DNA of 64,000 nucleotides from NCBI GenBank assembly GCA_964487565.1, contig CAZARN010000001.1, positions 1 through 64,000 of the forward strand, in the 5' to 3' direction. Shown here piece after piece: positions 15,030-24,202 of the stretch. Below the pieces are notes generated by a model. The model did not search any database. It had not been told where the DNA came from and saw nothing but the letters and a program-made list of their open reading frames with translations. How positions within the stretch are numbered: the first letter of the stretch is position 1; each line of letters starts with the position of its first letter. This DNA comes from Phil1 sp964487565 (GTDB taxonomy: Bacteria > Bacillota > Clostridia > Christensenellales > CAG-138). Both the position numbers and the translations under genes were made by a program.

Positions 15030-16820
15030 TTATTTCATCTCCTTCATCAAAGCTTCAAACTCGTCGAGCGTGGTCTGGAATACGTCGAGGGAGGAAAGCA
15101 CGGCCTCGGGCTTTGTGAGGTCCACGCCAGCGATCTTGAGCTCCTCGAGCGGATAATCGCTGCCGCCGGTCGTGAGGAAGCGCAGATAATCGGATGCGTC
15201 GCCGGTTTCAAGGATGCGGCTTGCGATGGCAACGGCGCTGCAGAAGCCCGTTGCGTACTGATACACATAGAAGTTCATGTAGAAATGGGGTATGCGCGTC
15301 CATTCGAGCTTTTGCAGCTCGTCGACGACCGCCCCCTCATAATAAAGCTCATTGAGCCTGGCGTAAAGCGCGGTGAGGCTTTGCTCGGTCACAGGCTCGG
15401 CCGCCTCATACATTGCGTGCGCCGCGCGCTCAAACTCCGCAAAAAGCGTCTGGCGGAAAACAGTCGTCCGGAAGCCCTCGAGGAAGTGGTTGAGCACATA
15501 GGCTCTCCTCGCGGGATCGGTTTCGGTCTTGAGCAGATACTTGCAAAGCAGCACCTCGTTCACGGTGGAGGCCACCTCCGCCACGAGTATCCTGTAATCG
15601 TGGTTCGCGAAATCCTGCGTTTCGCTCGATTTATAGGAGTGCATCGCATGGCCGAGCTCGTGCGCAAGGGTGAACACGTCGTCGAGCGTATCGGTATAGT
15701 TGAGCAGCACATACGGATGCACGCCGTGCACGCCGCAGGAGAAGGCGCCGGTGGTCTTGCCGCGGTTTTCATATGTGTCGATCCAATGCTCGGTATATGC
15801 GCGCTCAAGCAGCTGCTGATACTCCGCGCCAAGCGGGGCGAGCGCCTTTTTGACGATCGCCTTGCCCTCTTCAAAAGGCACGCTGAAATCCACGTCCTTG
15901 ACGAGCGGGCAGTACAGATCGTACATATGCAGCTCGTCGAGGCCGAGGAGGTCTTTTCTCAGCTCAAGATACTGACGCATCGTGCCAAGCCGCGCGTGCA
16001 TGGCCTCGGTCAGGCTGTCGAGCACGGACACGGGCACGTTGTTGTCGAAAAGCGCCGCTTCGCAGGCGCTGTTGAAGCTGCGCACGGAAGCGTTGTAGCA
16101 GTTGAGCTTTATTTCGCCGGCATAGAGCGCGGCGAAGGTGTTTTTATATCTGGCGTATTCGCCGAAGTATTTTTCAAATGACTCGCGCCTCACGCGCCTG
16201 TCGGCGCTCTCGCGATAAACGGAGAAATTGGCGTGTGTGAGCTGTGCGTCATGCCCCTGCTCGTCCTTTATCACGGGGAAGGTCATGTCCACGCTTGCGA
16301 GCATAGTGTATGCGTCTTCCGGCGTGTGCATGGCGTCCGAAAGGCGGGCGAGCATCGTTTCGCCCTGCATGTCGAGCGTATGCGCCCGCGCGCGGCAGGC
16401 GTCCTCTACCGTGTGACGGTAAGTGGCAAGCTCCGGCTCCTTCATGAAAACCGTGAGCCTGTCTTCGGGTATCGCGATAAGCTCCGGGGTCATGAACGCG
16501 CTCTCCGTGCGGATCTTCACCGCAAGCCCCTGCGCGCGGGCCTCCATGCCCTGGTATTCCGGATCGGAATTATCGGAGTTTTTGTGGAGCATCGCGTAAA
16601 GGAACACGAGCGTGGCTTTCTCGTCGAGCGCCGTTGAATAATCAAGCGCTCGTGCAAGCGCCGCCGCGCTTTCACCGAGCGTGCCTCGGAATCTTTGAAG
16701 CCCTTCCGCAAGTTTCGCGCATTGTGCAAAGGCGAGTTCCCAATCCTCCCGCGTTTTGAACATGTGGGTGAAATCCCACATATAGCGGGGATCCATTTCT
16801 TTTCTGCTTTTAAGCTCCAT
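15030..16820 (-). CDS. pepF: M3-family oligoendopeptidase F
   Basis: A 596-aa cytosolic zinc metallopeptidase of family M3. The zinc site HELGH is at residues 387-391, followed by the third ligand in EVASTVNEV about 25 residues on. Length and the C-terminal all-helical region match PepF enzymes that trim short peptides. The start at 16820 has GGAGGAG 4-10 nt upstream. It overlaps the upstream membrane-protein gene by 11 bp, indicating translational coupling. Confidence 0.92.
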   Translation of the reverse strand: MELKSRKEMDPRYMWDFTHMFKTREDWELAFAQCAKLAEGLQRFRGTLGESAAALARALDYSTALDEKATLVFLYAMLHKNSDNSDPEYQGMEARAQGLAVKIRTESAFMTPELIAIPEDRLTVFMKEPELATYRHTVEDACRARAHTLDMQGETMLARLSDAMHTPEDAYTMLASVDMTFPVIKDEQGHDAQLTHANFSVYRESADRRVRRESFEKYFGEYARYKNTFAALYAGEIKLNCYNASVRSFNSACEAALFDNNVPVSVLDSLTEAMHARLGTMRQYLELRKDLLGLDELHMYDLYCPLVKDVDFSVPFEEGKAIVKKALAPLGAEYQQLLERAYTEHWIDTYENRGKTTGAFSCGVHGVHPYVLLNYTDTLDDVFTLAHELGHAMHSYKSSETQDFANHDYRILVAEVASTVNEVLLCKYLLKTETDPARRAYVLNHFLEGFRTTVFRQTLFAEFERAAHAMYEAAEPVTEQSLTALYARLNELYYEGAVVDELQKLEWTRIPHFYMNFYVYQYATGFCSAVAIASRILETGDASDYLRFLTTGGSDYPLEELKIAGVDLTKPEAVLSSLDVFQTTLDEFEALMKEMK

Positions 16821-18024
16821 GTTCTCCTCCGTCGTTTTGATTATTGTCGTTATTGTCCTGAGGCGTGTCGTCCCTTATGAATTCGCTCTCATATTGCGGC
16901 GTTTCATCCGCGCCTGAAGGCGCCTGCGCCGTATAGGGGGTCTGAGCCTCATCCTGTGCGGGCGCGCTGTACGCATTGTCGTATACCGGCTGAGTATGGT
17001 CGCTTTGGACGGGAAGCATGAAGGCGTTCCCCTCGAGGCGCACGCGCGCGTCGAAATACATCACCGTATCGAGCGCAGCAGAATACGCGGCAAACACCAC
17101 GCCCGCAGCGAAGGTCAAAATGAAAGTGAGCGCGACGACTGCGGCGATGAGCGCTGCGGAACCATCCGCCGCGGTTATTATGACGGTGGCTATGGCTGCG
17201 AGTATCGCCACGGCAAGATACACGGCGAAGCGCAGCAGGCCGAAAAGCACCCTGCACGCGAGCACGCGGCCGAAGCGCCTGGAGGCGAGTTTGAGGCTCC
17301 TGCCGACGGCGTCGAAGTTCTTCACGCTTTCGTTCACCGCGGCGGGATAAGTCATGCAGAGGAAGCTTTGCGCGCAAAGCTCAACGGCGGCGGTGAACAG
17401 CAGTATCCCTGCGATGAGCGCGACGAGCGCGCCGCCGAAGCCGCCTATCGCAGACTCGATCGCGGACTCCACCGCGCCGAAGCTGCCGCTGCTTTCAAAT
17501 ATGATCGAGGGGATTGCGGAAAATGCGCCTGTAATGCTTGCAACGCCGCTCACCGTCGATGTCAGGACGGACGTGACCATGTTCACGACGACGGAGCATA
17601 CGATGAGGCACATGGCGGTCGTGAAATAGCGTCTGAGGGAATACTTGCCGCGTTTCATGAGCGTGCCGCAGGATGCGCCGTCGGCGTATATGCGCGAGGA
17701 AAGCTCCCCGTATACCGTGCCGTTGAAAACCGGCGTGATGACGAGCGCGAATACGAGCGCCGCAAGGCCGACAAGCAGAATGCTTATCACGGCGTCCACA
17801 GCGACGCTTACGCCGTCGGTGAAGCCGTTGCCGGAAACAGCGGCCTTTATCACATCCGCCAAAATCGGCGAGAGGGCAACCGCGATGATAAGCGCAGATA
17901 TCAGCGTTATCAGGAGCACATATCCCAAAAGCGCGCCGGCGCGGCGGCAGACGAGCTTCCACGCTATGCCGAACGTGCCGCGCACGGTGAGCGGACGGAT
18001 GTCCATGGTTCCCTGATAGTTCAT
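16810..18024 (-). CDS. Multi-pass membrane protein of unknown function
   Basis: A 404-aa membrane protein with about six hydrophobic segments between residues 25 and 315, starting with a conserved-looking DIRPLTVRGTFGIAWKLV amphipathic segment. The layout recalls the glycerophosphodiesterase membrane-domain/DUF975 type. The C-terminal 75 residues are hydrophilic and rich in Gln, Asn, Asp and Pro, probably disordered and cytosolic. It sits between murC and pepF. No transport or catalytic motif is seen, so function is unassigned. Confidence 0.7.
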   Translation of the reverse strand: MNYQGTMDIRPLTVRGTFGIAWKLVCRRAGALLGYVLLITLISALIIAVALSPILADVIKAAVSGNGFTDGVSVAVDAVISILLVGLAALVFALVITPVFNGTVYGELSSRIYADGASCGTLMKRGKYSLRRYFTTAMCLIVCSVVVNMVTSVLTSTVSGVASITGAFSAIPSIIFESSGSFGAVESAIESAIGGFGGALVALIAGILLFTAAVELCAQSFLCMTYPAAVNESVKNFDAVGRSLKLASRRFGRVLACRVLFGLLRFAVYLAVAILAAIATVIITAADGSAALIAAVVALTFILTFAAGVVFAAYSAALDTVMYFDARVRLEGNAFMLPVQSDHTQPVYDNAYSAPAQDEAQTPYTAQAPSGADETPQYESEFIRDDTPQDNNDNNQNDGGEHGA

Positions 18025-18049
18025 CTTTCGTATCCTTTCAGCATGAAGT

Positions 18050-19411
18050 TCAAAGCAGTTTTTTCGTCTGGATGTAAACGTCCCCGCTGCCGAGCGTCAC
18101 GACGAGGTCGCCCGGGCGCGCGTGCTTTTCAAGGTAGGCGTTGATCTCCTCAAAAGTGGGCATGTATACGGCCTTGGTGCCGGCGTTGAGTATGCCGCGC
18201 ACCATGTCGCGCGCATGGACGGAACCGTCGTCCTTTTCGCGTCCGGGGTATATGTCGGGCACAAGCACCTCGTCCGCCGCCGCAAAGCAGGTCACATCGC
18301 CCGTGAAGAGCGTTTTTGCCCGCGTGTATGAGTTGCATTGGAACACGCACCAAAGCTTGTCGTGCCTGACGCGCTTTGCGGCGCAAAGCGTCGCGGCGAC
18401 TTCGGCCGGATGGTGCGCGTAATCGTGATAGAAGCGCACGCCGTTCTTTTCGCCGTAAAACTCAAAGCGTCTTCTCGTGTTGGTGAAGTGTGAAAGCGCC
18501 TCTGTGATATGCGCCATATCAGCGCCCGCGTTGAGGGCGACCGCGGCGGCGGCGATCGCGTTTGTTATGTTGTGCTCGCCGGGAACGTTGAGCGTTATGC
18601 GCCCGAGCGTTTCGCCGCGGAAAACGAGGTCGAAGGACGGGCAGCCGCCATCGTCAAAGGCGATGTTGGCCGGGGTGTAATCCGCCGCGCGTGCGCCGTA
18701 GGTCAGCTTGCGCCCGGGATATTCGTCGATGAGCGCCCTGACGCGAGCGTCGTCCGTGCAGCCGAGGAACAGTCCGTCCGCGGGCAGCAGCGCCGCGAAC
18801 CTGCGGAAGGCGTCCGTGATATGCTCCATATCACCGTAATAATCCAGATGGTCGTTGTCGATGTTGTTTATCAGCACGACCGTCGGCCGCAGGGTGAGGA
18901 AGCTTTCCACATATTCGCACGCTTCCGTGATGAACATGTCGTGCGAACCTATCCGCACGCCCCCCTTCAAAAAATCCACAAAGCCGCCGATGTGCACCGT
19001 CGCGTCCGGCGTCCCGCTCTCGCAGATGAGCGCCAGCATGGAGGTGATGGTCGTTTTGCCGTGACAGCCTGCGATGCCGACGACGTCGCGATAACCCTCG
19101 GTGAGCTGGCCCAGCGCAACGCTGCGTTCGATCTCGGGTATGCCGCGGCGGGCGGCTTCCTCGCGCTCGATATTATCGGGCTTTATCGCGGCCGAGTATA
19201 TCACAAGGTCGGCGTCGCCGAGGTTTTCCGCGCTGTGACCTATCGTCACGGGAATGCCGAGCTCACCAAGCCGCCTTGTGAAAGGCGATTCGTTCCTGTC
19301 CGAGCCCTGCACCGCGTAGCCGCGGTTTTTGAGTATCTGCGCAAGTCCGCTCATTGAGCAGCCGCCTATTCCGATGAGATGTATCTTTTTGTGTCCTTCA
19401 ATATGCGCCAT
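18050..19411 (-). CDS. murC: UDP-N-acetylmuramate--L-alanine ligase
   Basis: A 453-aa Mur ligase catalysing ATP-dependent addition of L-Ala to UDP-MurNAc in the cytoplasm. The N-terminal Rossmann motif GIGGCSMSGLAQIL is at about 15-28, the ATP loop GCHGKTTITSM at about 114-124, and the C-terminal domain contains the expected HHPAEVAATL. Length is normal. It follows ispE by 41 bp. The GGAGG upstream is 15 nt from the ATG, longer than usual, so the exact start is a little uncertain. Confidence 0.95.
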   Translation of the reverse strand: MAHIEGHKKIHLIGIGGCSMSGLAQILKNRGYAVQGSDRNESPFTRRLGELGIPVTIGHSAENLGDADLVIYSAAIKPDNIEREEAARRGIPEIERSVALGQLTEGYRDVVGIAGCHGKTTITSMLALICESGTPDATVHIGGFVDFLKGGVRIGSHDMFITEACEYVESFLTLRPTVVLINNIDNDHLDYYGDMEHITDAFRRFAALLPADGLFLGCTDDARVRALIDEYPGRKLTYGARAADYTPANIAFDDGGCPSFDLVFRGETLGRITLNVPGEHNITNAIAAAAVALNAGADMAHITEALSHFTNTRRRFEFYGEKNGVRFYHDYAHHPAEVAATLCAAKRVRHDKLWCVFQCNSYTRAKTLFTGDVTCFAAADEVLVPDIYPGREKDDGSVHARDMVRGILNAGTKAVYMPTFEEINAYLEKHARPGDLVVTLGSGDVYIQTKKLL

Positions 19412-19452
19412 GTCTTTTAAGGCCGTCCTCCGCTTGAATATTTAACGTTTTA

Positions 19453-20280
19453 TTATAACATATTATGCCCGGTTGTGCACACCCTTGCAAACGGCTCGCC
19501 TTCAAAGGCCGCGAGCGCCTTTTTTGCGGCCGTGGCCGACGGAAAAATGCCGAACGCCGCGCTCCCGCTGCCGGTCATCGAGGCCGCTTCCGCGCCAGCC
19601 GCGAGCATGCGGGCGACAATTGAGGCCGTCTGCGGCGCGATCGTGCAGGCGGTTTGATAAAGCGCGTTTGAAACGGATGACAAAAGCGCGGCTTTGTCCC
19701 CGCTGCGCAGCGCCTCTGCGGCGCGCCCGGACTTCGGCGCTTCATACGGCGGCTCAAGGCGCGAGAAGAGGGCCTTTGTCGAAATGCCGCGCGCGGGTTT
19801 GACGATGAGAAGATCAAGCGCCATTGGCGGCAGCGGCTCGATAAGCTCGCCCTTGCCGCGGCAAAGCGCCGTCCCGCCCCTCATCATGAAGGGAACATCC
19901 GCGCCGACGGAGGCGGCAAGCTCAAAAAGCGCGTCTTCGGGCAGCGCGTTATAATGCGCCTGCATCGCGCGAAGCACGGCCGCCGCGTCGGCGCTCGATC
20001 CGCCGAGGCCCGCCTCTTCGGGTATGGCGCGCACGATGCGGGCGCGTATGCCGGGCGTGCGCGCGCGGTGCATGTACTCAAGCGCGGCGCGCCGCGCAGC
20101 GTTCGTTTCGGGCAGCGGCGGCTCGAAGGCTATATCCGCGCCGTCAATGTCAAAGTCGGCGGTGAGCGTGTCGTAAAGGTCGACGGAGCACATCACGGTC
20201 GAAAGCTCGTGATAACCGTCCGGCCTTTTGCCGAGAACGTCGAGCGTCAGATTCACTTTTGCGCAAGAGAGTATTTTCAT
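19453..20280 (-). CDS. ispE: 4-diphosphocytidyl-2-C-methyl-D-erythritol kinase
   Basis: A 275-aa GHMP kinase of the MEP isoprenoid pathway. It begins MKILSCAKVNLTLDVLGKRPDGYHE, typical of IspE, and has the ATP loop PEEAGLGGSSADAAAVL (about 86-102) and a C-terminal MTGSGSAAFG. The start at 20280 matches the family N-terminus. Upstream there is no usable ribosome binding site; instead TATAAT (complement of 20287-20292) ends 6 nt before the ATG, so the mRNA may be leaderless. It leads the ispE-murC-pepF operon. Confidence 0.93.
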   Translation of the reverse strand: MKILSCAKVNLTLDVLGKRPDGYHELSTVMCSVDLYDTLTADFDIDGADIAFEPPLPETNAARRAALEYMHRARTPGIRARIVRAIPEEAGLGGSSADAAAVLRAMQAHYNALPEDALFELAASVGADVPFMMRGGTALCRGKGELIEPLPPMALDLLIVKPARGISTKALFSRLEPPYEAPKSGRAAEALRSGDKAALLSSVSNALYQTACTIAPQTASIVARMLAAGAEAASMTGSGSAAFGIFPSATAAKKALAAFEGEPFARVCTTGHNML

Positions 20281-20302
20281 TCCTATATTATAAGCCGGAG
20301 CG

Positions 20303-20331
20303 GCATAAAAATCACGGAATATGTGCATCAT
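20303..20331 (+). promoter_or_regulatory. Possible forespore (sigma-F/G) promoter of spoIIR
   Basis: GCATA (20303-20307), 15 bp, GTGCATCAT (20323-20331) fits the SigF/SigG pattern GYATA - 15/16 bp - GGNNANNNT with one mismatch, 25 bp before the spoIIR ATG. In Bacillus spoIIR is a SigF target, which makes the match biologically sensible. No clear SigA promoter is present for this gene. Confidence 0.45.
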
Positions 20332-20355
20332 CCGGTTTAACGGAGGTAAATTCGG

Positions 20356-20940
20356 ATGATTTTGAAACGTATCGCGTGCGCGGCGCTTTCGCTGGCGCTC
20401 ATTTTCGCCCCGGCTGCGCCGACGCAGGGCAATGAAAACATTTTGAGGCTGCATATAATCGCAAACAGCGACGACGCGCCCGATCAGCAGGTCAAGCTTG
20501 CCGTGCGCGACGCGGTGCTTGCGCTCGAAGCGGATATGGCCGGCTGCGCTGACAGCGACGGCGCAAAGGCGCTTCTCATGGCGGACGGCGAAAAAATACT
20601 AGAGACCGTAGAGAACACCCTCCGCGAAAACGGTATGGATTACGGCGCGCAGCTCATGATAGGCGTGTTTGACTTTCCGGACAGGACCTACGGGGAAGCA
20701 TTCTATCCCGCGGGCAGGTATGAAGCGCTTCGCATCGTGCTTGGCGAGGGCAAGGGCCATAACTGGTGGTGCGTGATGTTTCCCCCGCTGTGCATATTGG
20801 AGCTTCCGGGCGGGAAAATTGATTATGAGGGGCTGGACGCGGATATTGAAATAGGTCAGCTCAAGCTTTCAAGCTTTCTCGTGAAGCTCCTCAAAAGCAT
20901 CGACGGAGGCAAACTGTGGAAAACGCTAAACGAAAAGTAA
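20356..20940 (+). CDS. spoIIR: Stage II sporulation protein R
   Basis: A 194-aa secreted protein: signal peptide (about 1-24) followed by the SpoIIR signature LRLHIIANSDDAPDQQVKL and VRDAVL. SpoIIR is made in the forespore, exported to the intermembrane space, and triggers SpoIIGA to process pro-SigE in the mother cell. Slightly shorter than the Bacillus protein but with both conserved halves. The start follows ACGGAGG with suitable spacing. The sleB GTG start lies inside its last codons. Confidence 0.9.
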   Translation: MILKRIACAALSLALIFAPAAPTQGNENILRLHIIANSDDAPDQQVKLAVRDAVLALEADMAGCADSDGAKALLMADGEKILETVENTLRENGMDYGAQLMIGVFDFPDRTYGEAFYPAGRYEALRIVLGEGKGHNWWCVMFPPLCILELPGGKIDYEGLDADIEIGQLKLSSFLVKLLKSIDGGKLWKTLNEK

Positions 20941-21602
20941 AATTCACGGCGGCTCTCGCGCTCATCATGGCGCTGTGCTTCGCCGTGTCGGGCGCCGCTT
21001 ATGCGGCGACGGTGCTCAAGGTCGGCTCGTCCGGATCGGATGTGAAGACCCTTCAAACAAAACTCAAGCGCTGGGGATACTATACGGGCTCTATCGACGG
21101 CGTGTTCGGCTCGGGCACGAAACGGGCTGTGGTATCGTTCCAGAAAAAGAACGGCCTGACGGCGGACGGCGTCGTAGGCCCTGCAACGGCGAAGGCAATG
21201 GGCATGACGCTTGCAACGTCGTCCTCAGGCTCGGGCAGCTCGTCTTCCGGCTCCGGGGATATGTATCTGCTTGCAAGGCTCGTTTACGGTGAAGCCCGCG
21301 GCGAACCCTACAAGGGTCAGGTCGCCGTCGCGGCGGTGGTTTTGAACCGCGTCAGAAGCAGCTCCTTCCCGAACAGCATAAGCGGCGTAATCTATCAAAG
21401 CGGCGCGTTTTCGGTCGTGAGCGACGGGCAGATAAACCTGACGCCGGATTCGAGCGCGCTCAAGGCGGCGCAGGACGCCATGAACGGCTGGGATCCGACA
21501 AACGGCTGTCTCTATTATTACAATCCTGCAAAGACCACGAACAAATGGATGCTTTCAAAGCCTGTATTGCTCGTGATCGGCAGCCATTCATTCTTCAGGT
21601 GA
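20916..21602 (+). CDS. sleB: Spore cortex-lytic enzyme SleB
   Basis: A 228-aa germination lytic transglycosylase. A signal peptide (about 1-30, ending AYA-A) is followed by a peptidoglycan-binding repeat (about 34-94, LKVGSSGSDVKTLQTKL ... GVVGPATAKAM), a Ser/Gly linker, and the hydrolase_2 domain beginning LARLVYGEARGEPYKGQ, whose first Glu is the likely catalytic residue. The GTG start at 20916 has GGAGG (20905-20909) 6 nt upstream and overlaps the end of spoIIR by 25 bp. ypeB follows 7 bp later, the standard sleB-ypeB pair. Confidence 0.93.
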   Translation: MENAKRKVKFTAALALIMALCFAVSGAAYAATVLKVGSSGSDVKTLQTKLKRWGYYTGSIDGVFGSGTKRAVVSFQKKNGLTADGVVGPATAKAMGMTLATSSSGSGSSSSGSGDMYLLARLVYGEARGEPYKGQVAVAAVVLNRVRSSSFPNSISGVIYQSGAFSVVSDGQINLTPDSSALKAAQDAMNGWDPTNGCLYYYNPAKTTNKWMLSKPVLLVIGSHSFFR

Positions 21603-21609
21603 GGACGAT

Positions 21610-22944
21610 ATGAGCGAAAAAGCAAAAAACGTTATTTTGAAAATCGTGATCCCCTGCGTGCTGACGGTCGCGGTGGTCGTGCTTGCCTTCTGGGGCGCGC
21701 GGCAAAGCGCGCTCGCGGAGGATTATAAAAATGCGTCCGGCTCGATGTATCGCCGCGCATTTTCGGAGCTTTGCACGGTGATGGACGACATGCAGACGGC
21801 GCTCGGAAAGCTGCGCGTCGCCGCGTCGGGCGCGCAGCGGGTGCTGCTGCTCGACGACATATGGCGGCTTTCGGGATCGGGTTCAAGCCTCATCGGGCAG
21901 ATTCCCGCGTCGCATGTTGATACCGCGGAGCTTGAAAGCTTCATCACGCGCGTGGGCGATTACGCGCATTCCCTCACAAAAAAGGCGCTTGCGGGGGAGG
22001 CGTCGTCCGAGGATGACGACAAACAGCTCGTTTCGCTTTATACCCGCTGCGGGGAGCTTGCGCGCGAGCTTGAGGACAGGCAGAGCGTGGGCGACGTTCC
22101 GGTCGAGATATTGACGTCGGACGCATATTTTGAGGAAGCGGACGACACTTACAGGAGCAGCGAGGACGTGGATAAATTCCCCACCCTCATTTATGACGGG
22201 CCGTTCTCCGAAAGCACGGAAAAGCAGGAGCCGAAGGGCGTTACGGGCAGCGAAGTCACTGAGGATGAAGCCGTTGAAACGGCGCTTGCCGTCACGGGCG
22301 CGACAAGCTGCGTGAAGCTGGGCGCGTCCGACGGCACGATACCCGCGTGGGAATTCCGCGCGACGCTTGCCGACGGCCGTGAGGCCGAGGTCTCGATCAC
22401 GAAAACGGGCGGCCGCCTGCTGTATTTCATGGGCAGCGCGTCGGGCGACGCGGCGGGGGTGCCGGATGACAAGACCGTACAGCGGCTGCGTGCGGCAGGG
22501 CTGGAATGGCTTGAAAAGCATGATTTCGGCGATATGGAGCCGACATACGCGCAGTATTACGGCGGGGCCGCGCTGATAAACTTCGCCGCCGTGCAGGATG
22601 ACGCGATAATATACAACGATCTCGTCAAGGTGTGGGTCGACGCGGAAACGTTCGAGGTGATAGGCGCGGACGCGAAGAACTACCTTTTCAGCCATACAAA
22701 GCGCGACATACAGCCGCCCGCCGTTTCATCCGAGGAGGCGGAAGCCCGCGTGTCGGTGGGGCTTGATATCGAAAGCGTGCGTCTGGCGCTCATCCCGCTC
22801 ACGCCGCAGACGGAGACCCTCTGCTATGAATTCACGGGCAAATGCAGCGGCGACACATACATCGTTTATATCGATGCGCAGACCGGCGCCGAACAGCAGA
22901 TATTCGTCGTGATAAGCGATGAGAACGGCGAGCTTACCATGTGA
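21610..22944 (+). CDS. ypeB: Germination protein YpeB
   Basis: A 444-aa protein with one N-terminal membrane segment (about 11-30), a helical domain including ALGKLRVAASGAQR and a conserved DIWR, and C-terminal PepSY-like repeats (about 220-440). YpeB is needed for SleB to be stably placed in the dormant spore and holds it in check until germination. Length matches the family. It starts 7 bp after sleB with GAGGA upstream. Its stop codon abuts a promoter for the next gene. Confidence 0.93.
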   Translation: MSEKAKNVILKIVIPCVLTVAVVVLAFWGARQSALAEDYKNASGSMYRRAFSELCTVMDDMQTALGKLRVAASGAQRVLLLDDIWRLSGSGSSLIGQIPASHVDTAELESFITRVGDYAHSLTKKALAGEASSEDDDKQLVSLYTRCGELARELEDRQSVGDVPVEILTSDAYFEEADDTYRSSEDVDKFPTLIYDGPFSESTEKQEPKGVTGSEVTEDEAVETALAVTGATSCVKLGASDGTIPAWEFRATLADGREAEVSITKTGGRLLYFMGSASGDAAGVPDDKTVQRLRAAGLEWLEKHDFGDMEPTYAQYYGGAALINFAAVQDDAIIYNDLVKVWVDAETFEVIGADAKNYLFSHTKRDIQPPAVSSEEAEARVSVGLDIESVRLALIPLTPQTETLCYEFTGKCSGDTYIVYIDAQTGAEQQIFVVISDENGELTM

Positions 22945-22973
22945 TTGACATTGGACGGGTTTTCGATTATTAT
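22945..22973 (+). promoter_or_regulatory. Sigma-A promoter immediately after ypeB
   Basis: TTGACA (22945-22950), 17 bp, TATTAT (22968-22973). The -35 begins right after the ypeB stop codon. It would drive the 138-aa hypothetical gene and probably the following MBL-fold and DUF1893 genes. Confidence 0.7.
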
Positions 22974-22991
22974 TTAACATACATAAAAAAG

Positions 22992-23021
22992 CATGGGGAC
23001 GCGCTGTGAAACGTCCCCATG
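22992..23021. terminator. Strong hairpin in the leader after ypeB
   Basis: CATGGGGACG (22992-23001) and CGTCCCCATG (23012-23021) form a 10-bp stem. There is no T-run on the plus strand, while A6 (22985-22990) precedes it. It can end ypeB transcripts imperfectly, stop minus-strand transcription, or act as a leader hairpin for the promoter at 22945. Confidence 0.5.
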
Positions 23022-23105
23022 AGCTTACTTTGCGGGCGCATTCTCATGCCCCGCCGCCACCGATTATCAAAAACAGGAGAAGACGCACGTTCCGAAGGAT
23101 CCGCA

Positions 23106-23522
23106 ATGCAGGACATATATCGTATCATAATGGGCGAAAATGCGCCGAAATGGCGTGAAACACCGCCCGCGGGGATTGATTATACCGCGCTGATGCGCCG
23201 CGTGACAGCTCTTTTGCCGGAGAGCGGCGACGCCGACATAACCACGCCCGAGGGCTATGCGATTTCGCGCATGAATACCCTCTCGAAAAAACCCGATCTC
23301 GGCTGCCCCGATGATGAAGGCGTCCGCCGCGCCCTGTGGTATGCTTTGGGAGCGGCCGCGTTCCCCGACGATCCGCGGCGCACGCGCACGAGACGCAAAA
23401 AGGCCGTGCAGGCGGCGCTCATGCTCACGCACGGGGTCCCACCGGGCAAGCGGGAAGCGCTCCGCAGCCGCTGCGGCGGCCCGGCGAAGGCAATTGCCAG
23501 ACTCATTTCAGTTTCCATATAA
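23106..23522 (+). CDS. Hypothetical protein
   Basis: A 138-aa protein (MQDIYRIIMGENAPKWRETP...). I start it at 23106, where AAGGA lies 6-7 nt upstream, not at the upstream frame beginning. No membrane segment, signal or recognised motif is seen; the C-terminal third is rich in Arg, Lys and Ala. It follows a good promoter and precedes the MBL-fold gene by 28 bp, which supports it as a real gene. I do not recognise a family. Confidence 0.5.
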   Translation: MQDIYRIIMGENAPKWRETPPAGIDYTALMRRVTALLPESGDADITTPEGYAISRMNTLSKKPDLGCPDDEGVRRALWYALGAAAFPDDPRRTRTRRKKAVQAALMLTHGVPPGKREALRSRCGGPAKAIARLISVSI

Positions 23523-23550
23523 CATCAAGTTCATCAAGGGGGAAGTCAAC

Positions 23551-24198
23551 ATGGAGATAAAATGGTACGGACATAGCTGCTTTCTCATCACAAGCGGCGC
23601 CGGAACGCGCATCCTTACCGATCCGCCCGATCCGTCGGTGGGTTATAACATCCCGGTGATCGAGGCGGACGCCGTCACATCGAGCCACGATCATCACGAT
23701 CATGCGAATTTTGCGCTTTGTGCGGAAGGCGCCGCGCGCATCACGCAGCCTGGCGAATACGCCGTCAAAGAGGTGCGCGTGAAGGGCGTTGAGACCTGGC
23801 ATGACGAGGTCCGCGGCGCGAAGCGCGGCAGGAACATAGTGTTCATATTTGAGATCGACGGTATGCGCGTCGTCCATGCGGGCGATATCGGCGCGATGCC
23901 CGAAAAGGATGCGCTTGACGCGATAGGCTACGCGGATGTGCTCATGGTGCCGGTGGGCGGCGTATATACCGTGAATGCCTCCGGAGCGCGCGAGCTTGCG
24001 AACGCGCTGCATCCCAAGGTCGTGATACCCATGCACTATAAGACCCCCGCGCTCACGATGCAGCTCGACGGCATAGGGCCGTTCATATCCTCCGTGAGCG
24101 GTTGTACGATCCACCGCCTGCGTCAGAGCGAATGTGTGCTCACGCGGGAAAGCCTCGGCACGGACAGGGTTATAACCCTCGAATACGCGAAGGAGTAA
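23551..24198 (+). CDS. Metallo-beta-lactamase-fold hydrolase
   Basis: A 215-aa protein of the UPF0173/YtkL-like branch of the metallo-beta-lactamase superfamily. The opening WYGHSCFLI, the metal site SHDHHDH (HxHxDH, about residues 47-53), HAGDIG (about 110-115) and PMHYKT (about 160-165) are the expected ligands. Family members hydrolyse small phosphorylated or lactone substrates; the substrate here is unknown. The start at 23551 has AGGGGGAAG 5-12 nt upstream. DUF1893 follows 4 bp later, indicating one operon. Confidence 0.85.
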   Translation: MEIKWYGHSCFLITSGAGTRILTDPPDPSVGYNIPVIEADAVTSSHDHHDHANFALCAEGAARITQPGEYAVKEVRVKGVETWHDEVRGAKRGRNIVFIFEIDGMRVVHAGDIGAMPEKDALDAIGYADVLMVPVGGVYTVNASGARELANALHPKVVIPMHYKTPALTMQLDGIGPFISSVSGCTIHRLRQSECVLTRESLGTDRVITLEYAKE

Positions 24199-24202
24199 CG
24201 CA

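Noticed and set aside
14889..16181. 430-residue plus-strand frame opposite pepF
   Set aside because: Antisense artefact of GC-rich codons; pepF has an intact HELGH site and normal length.
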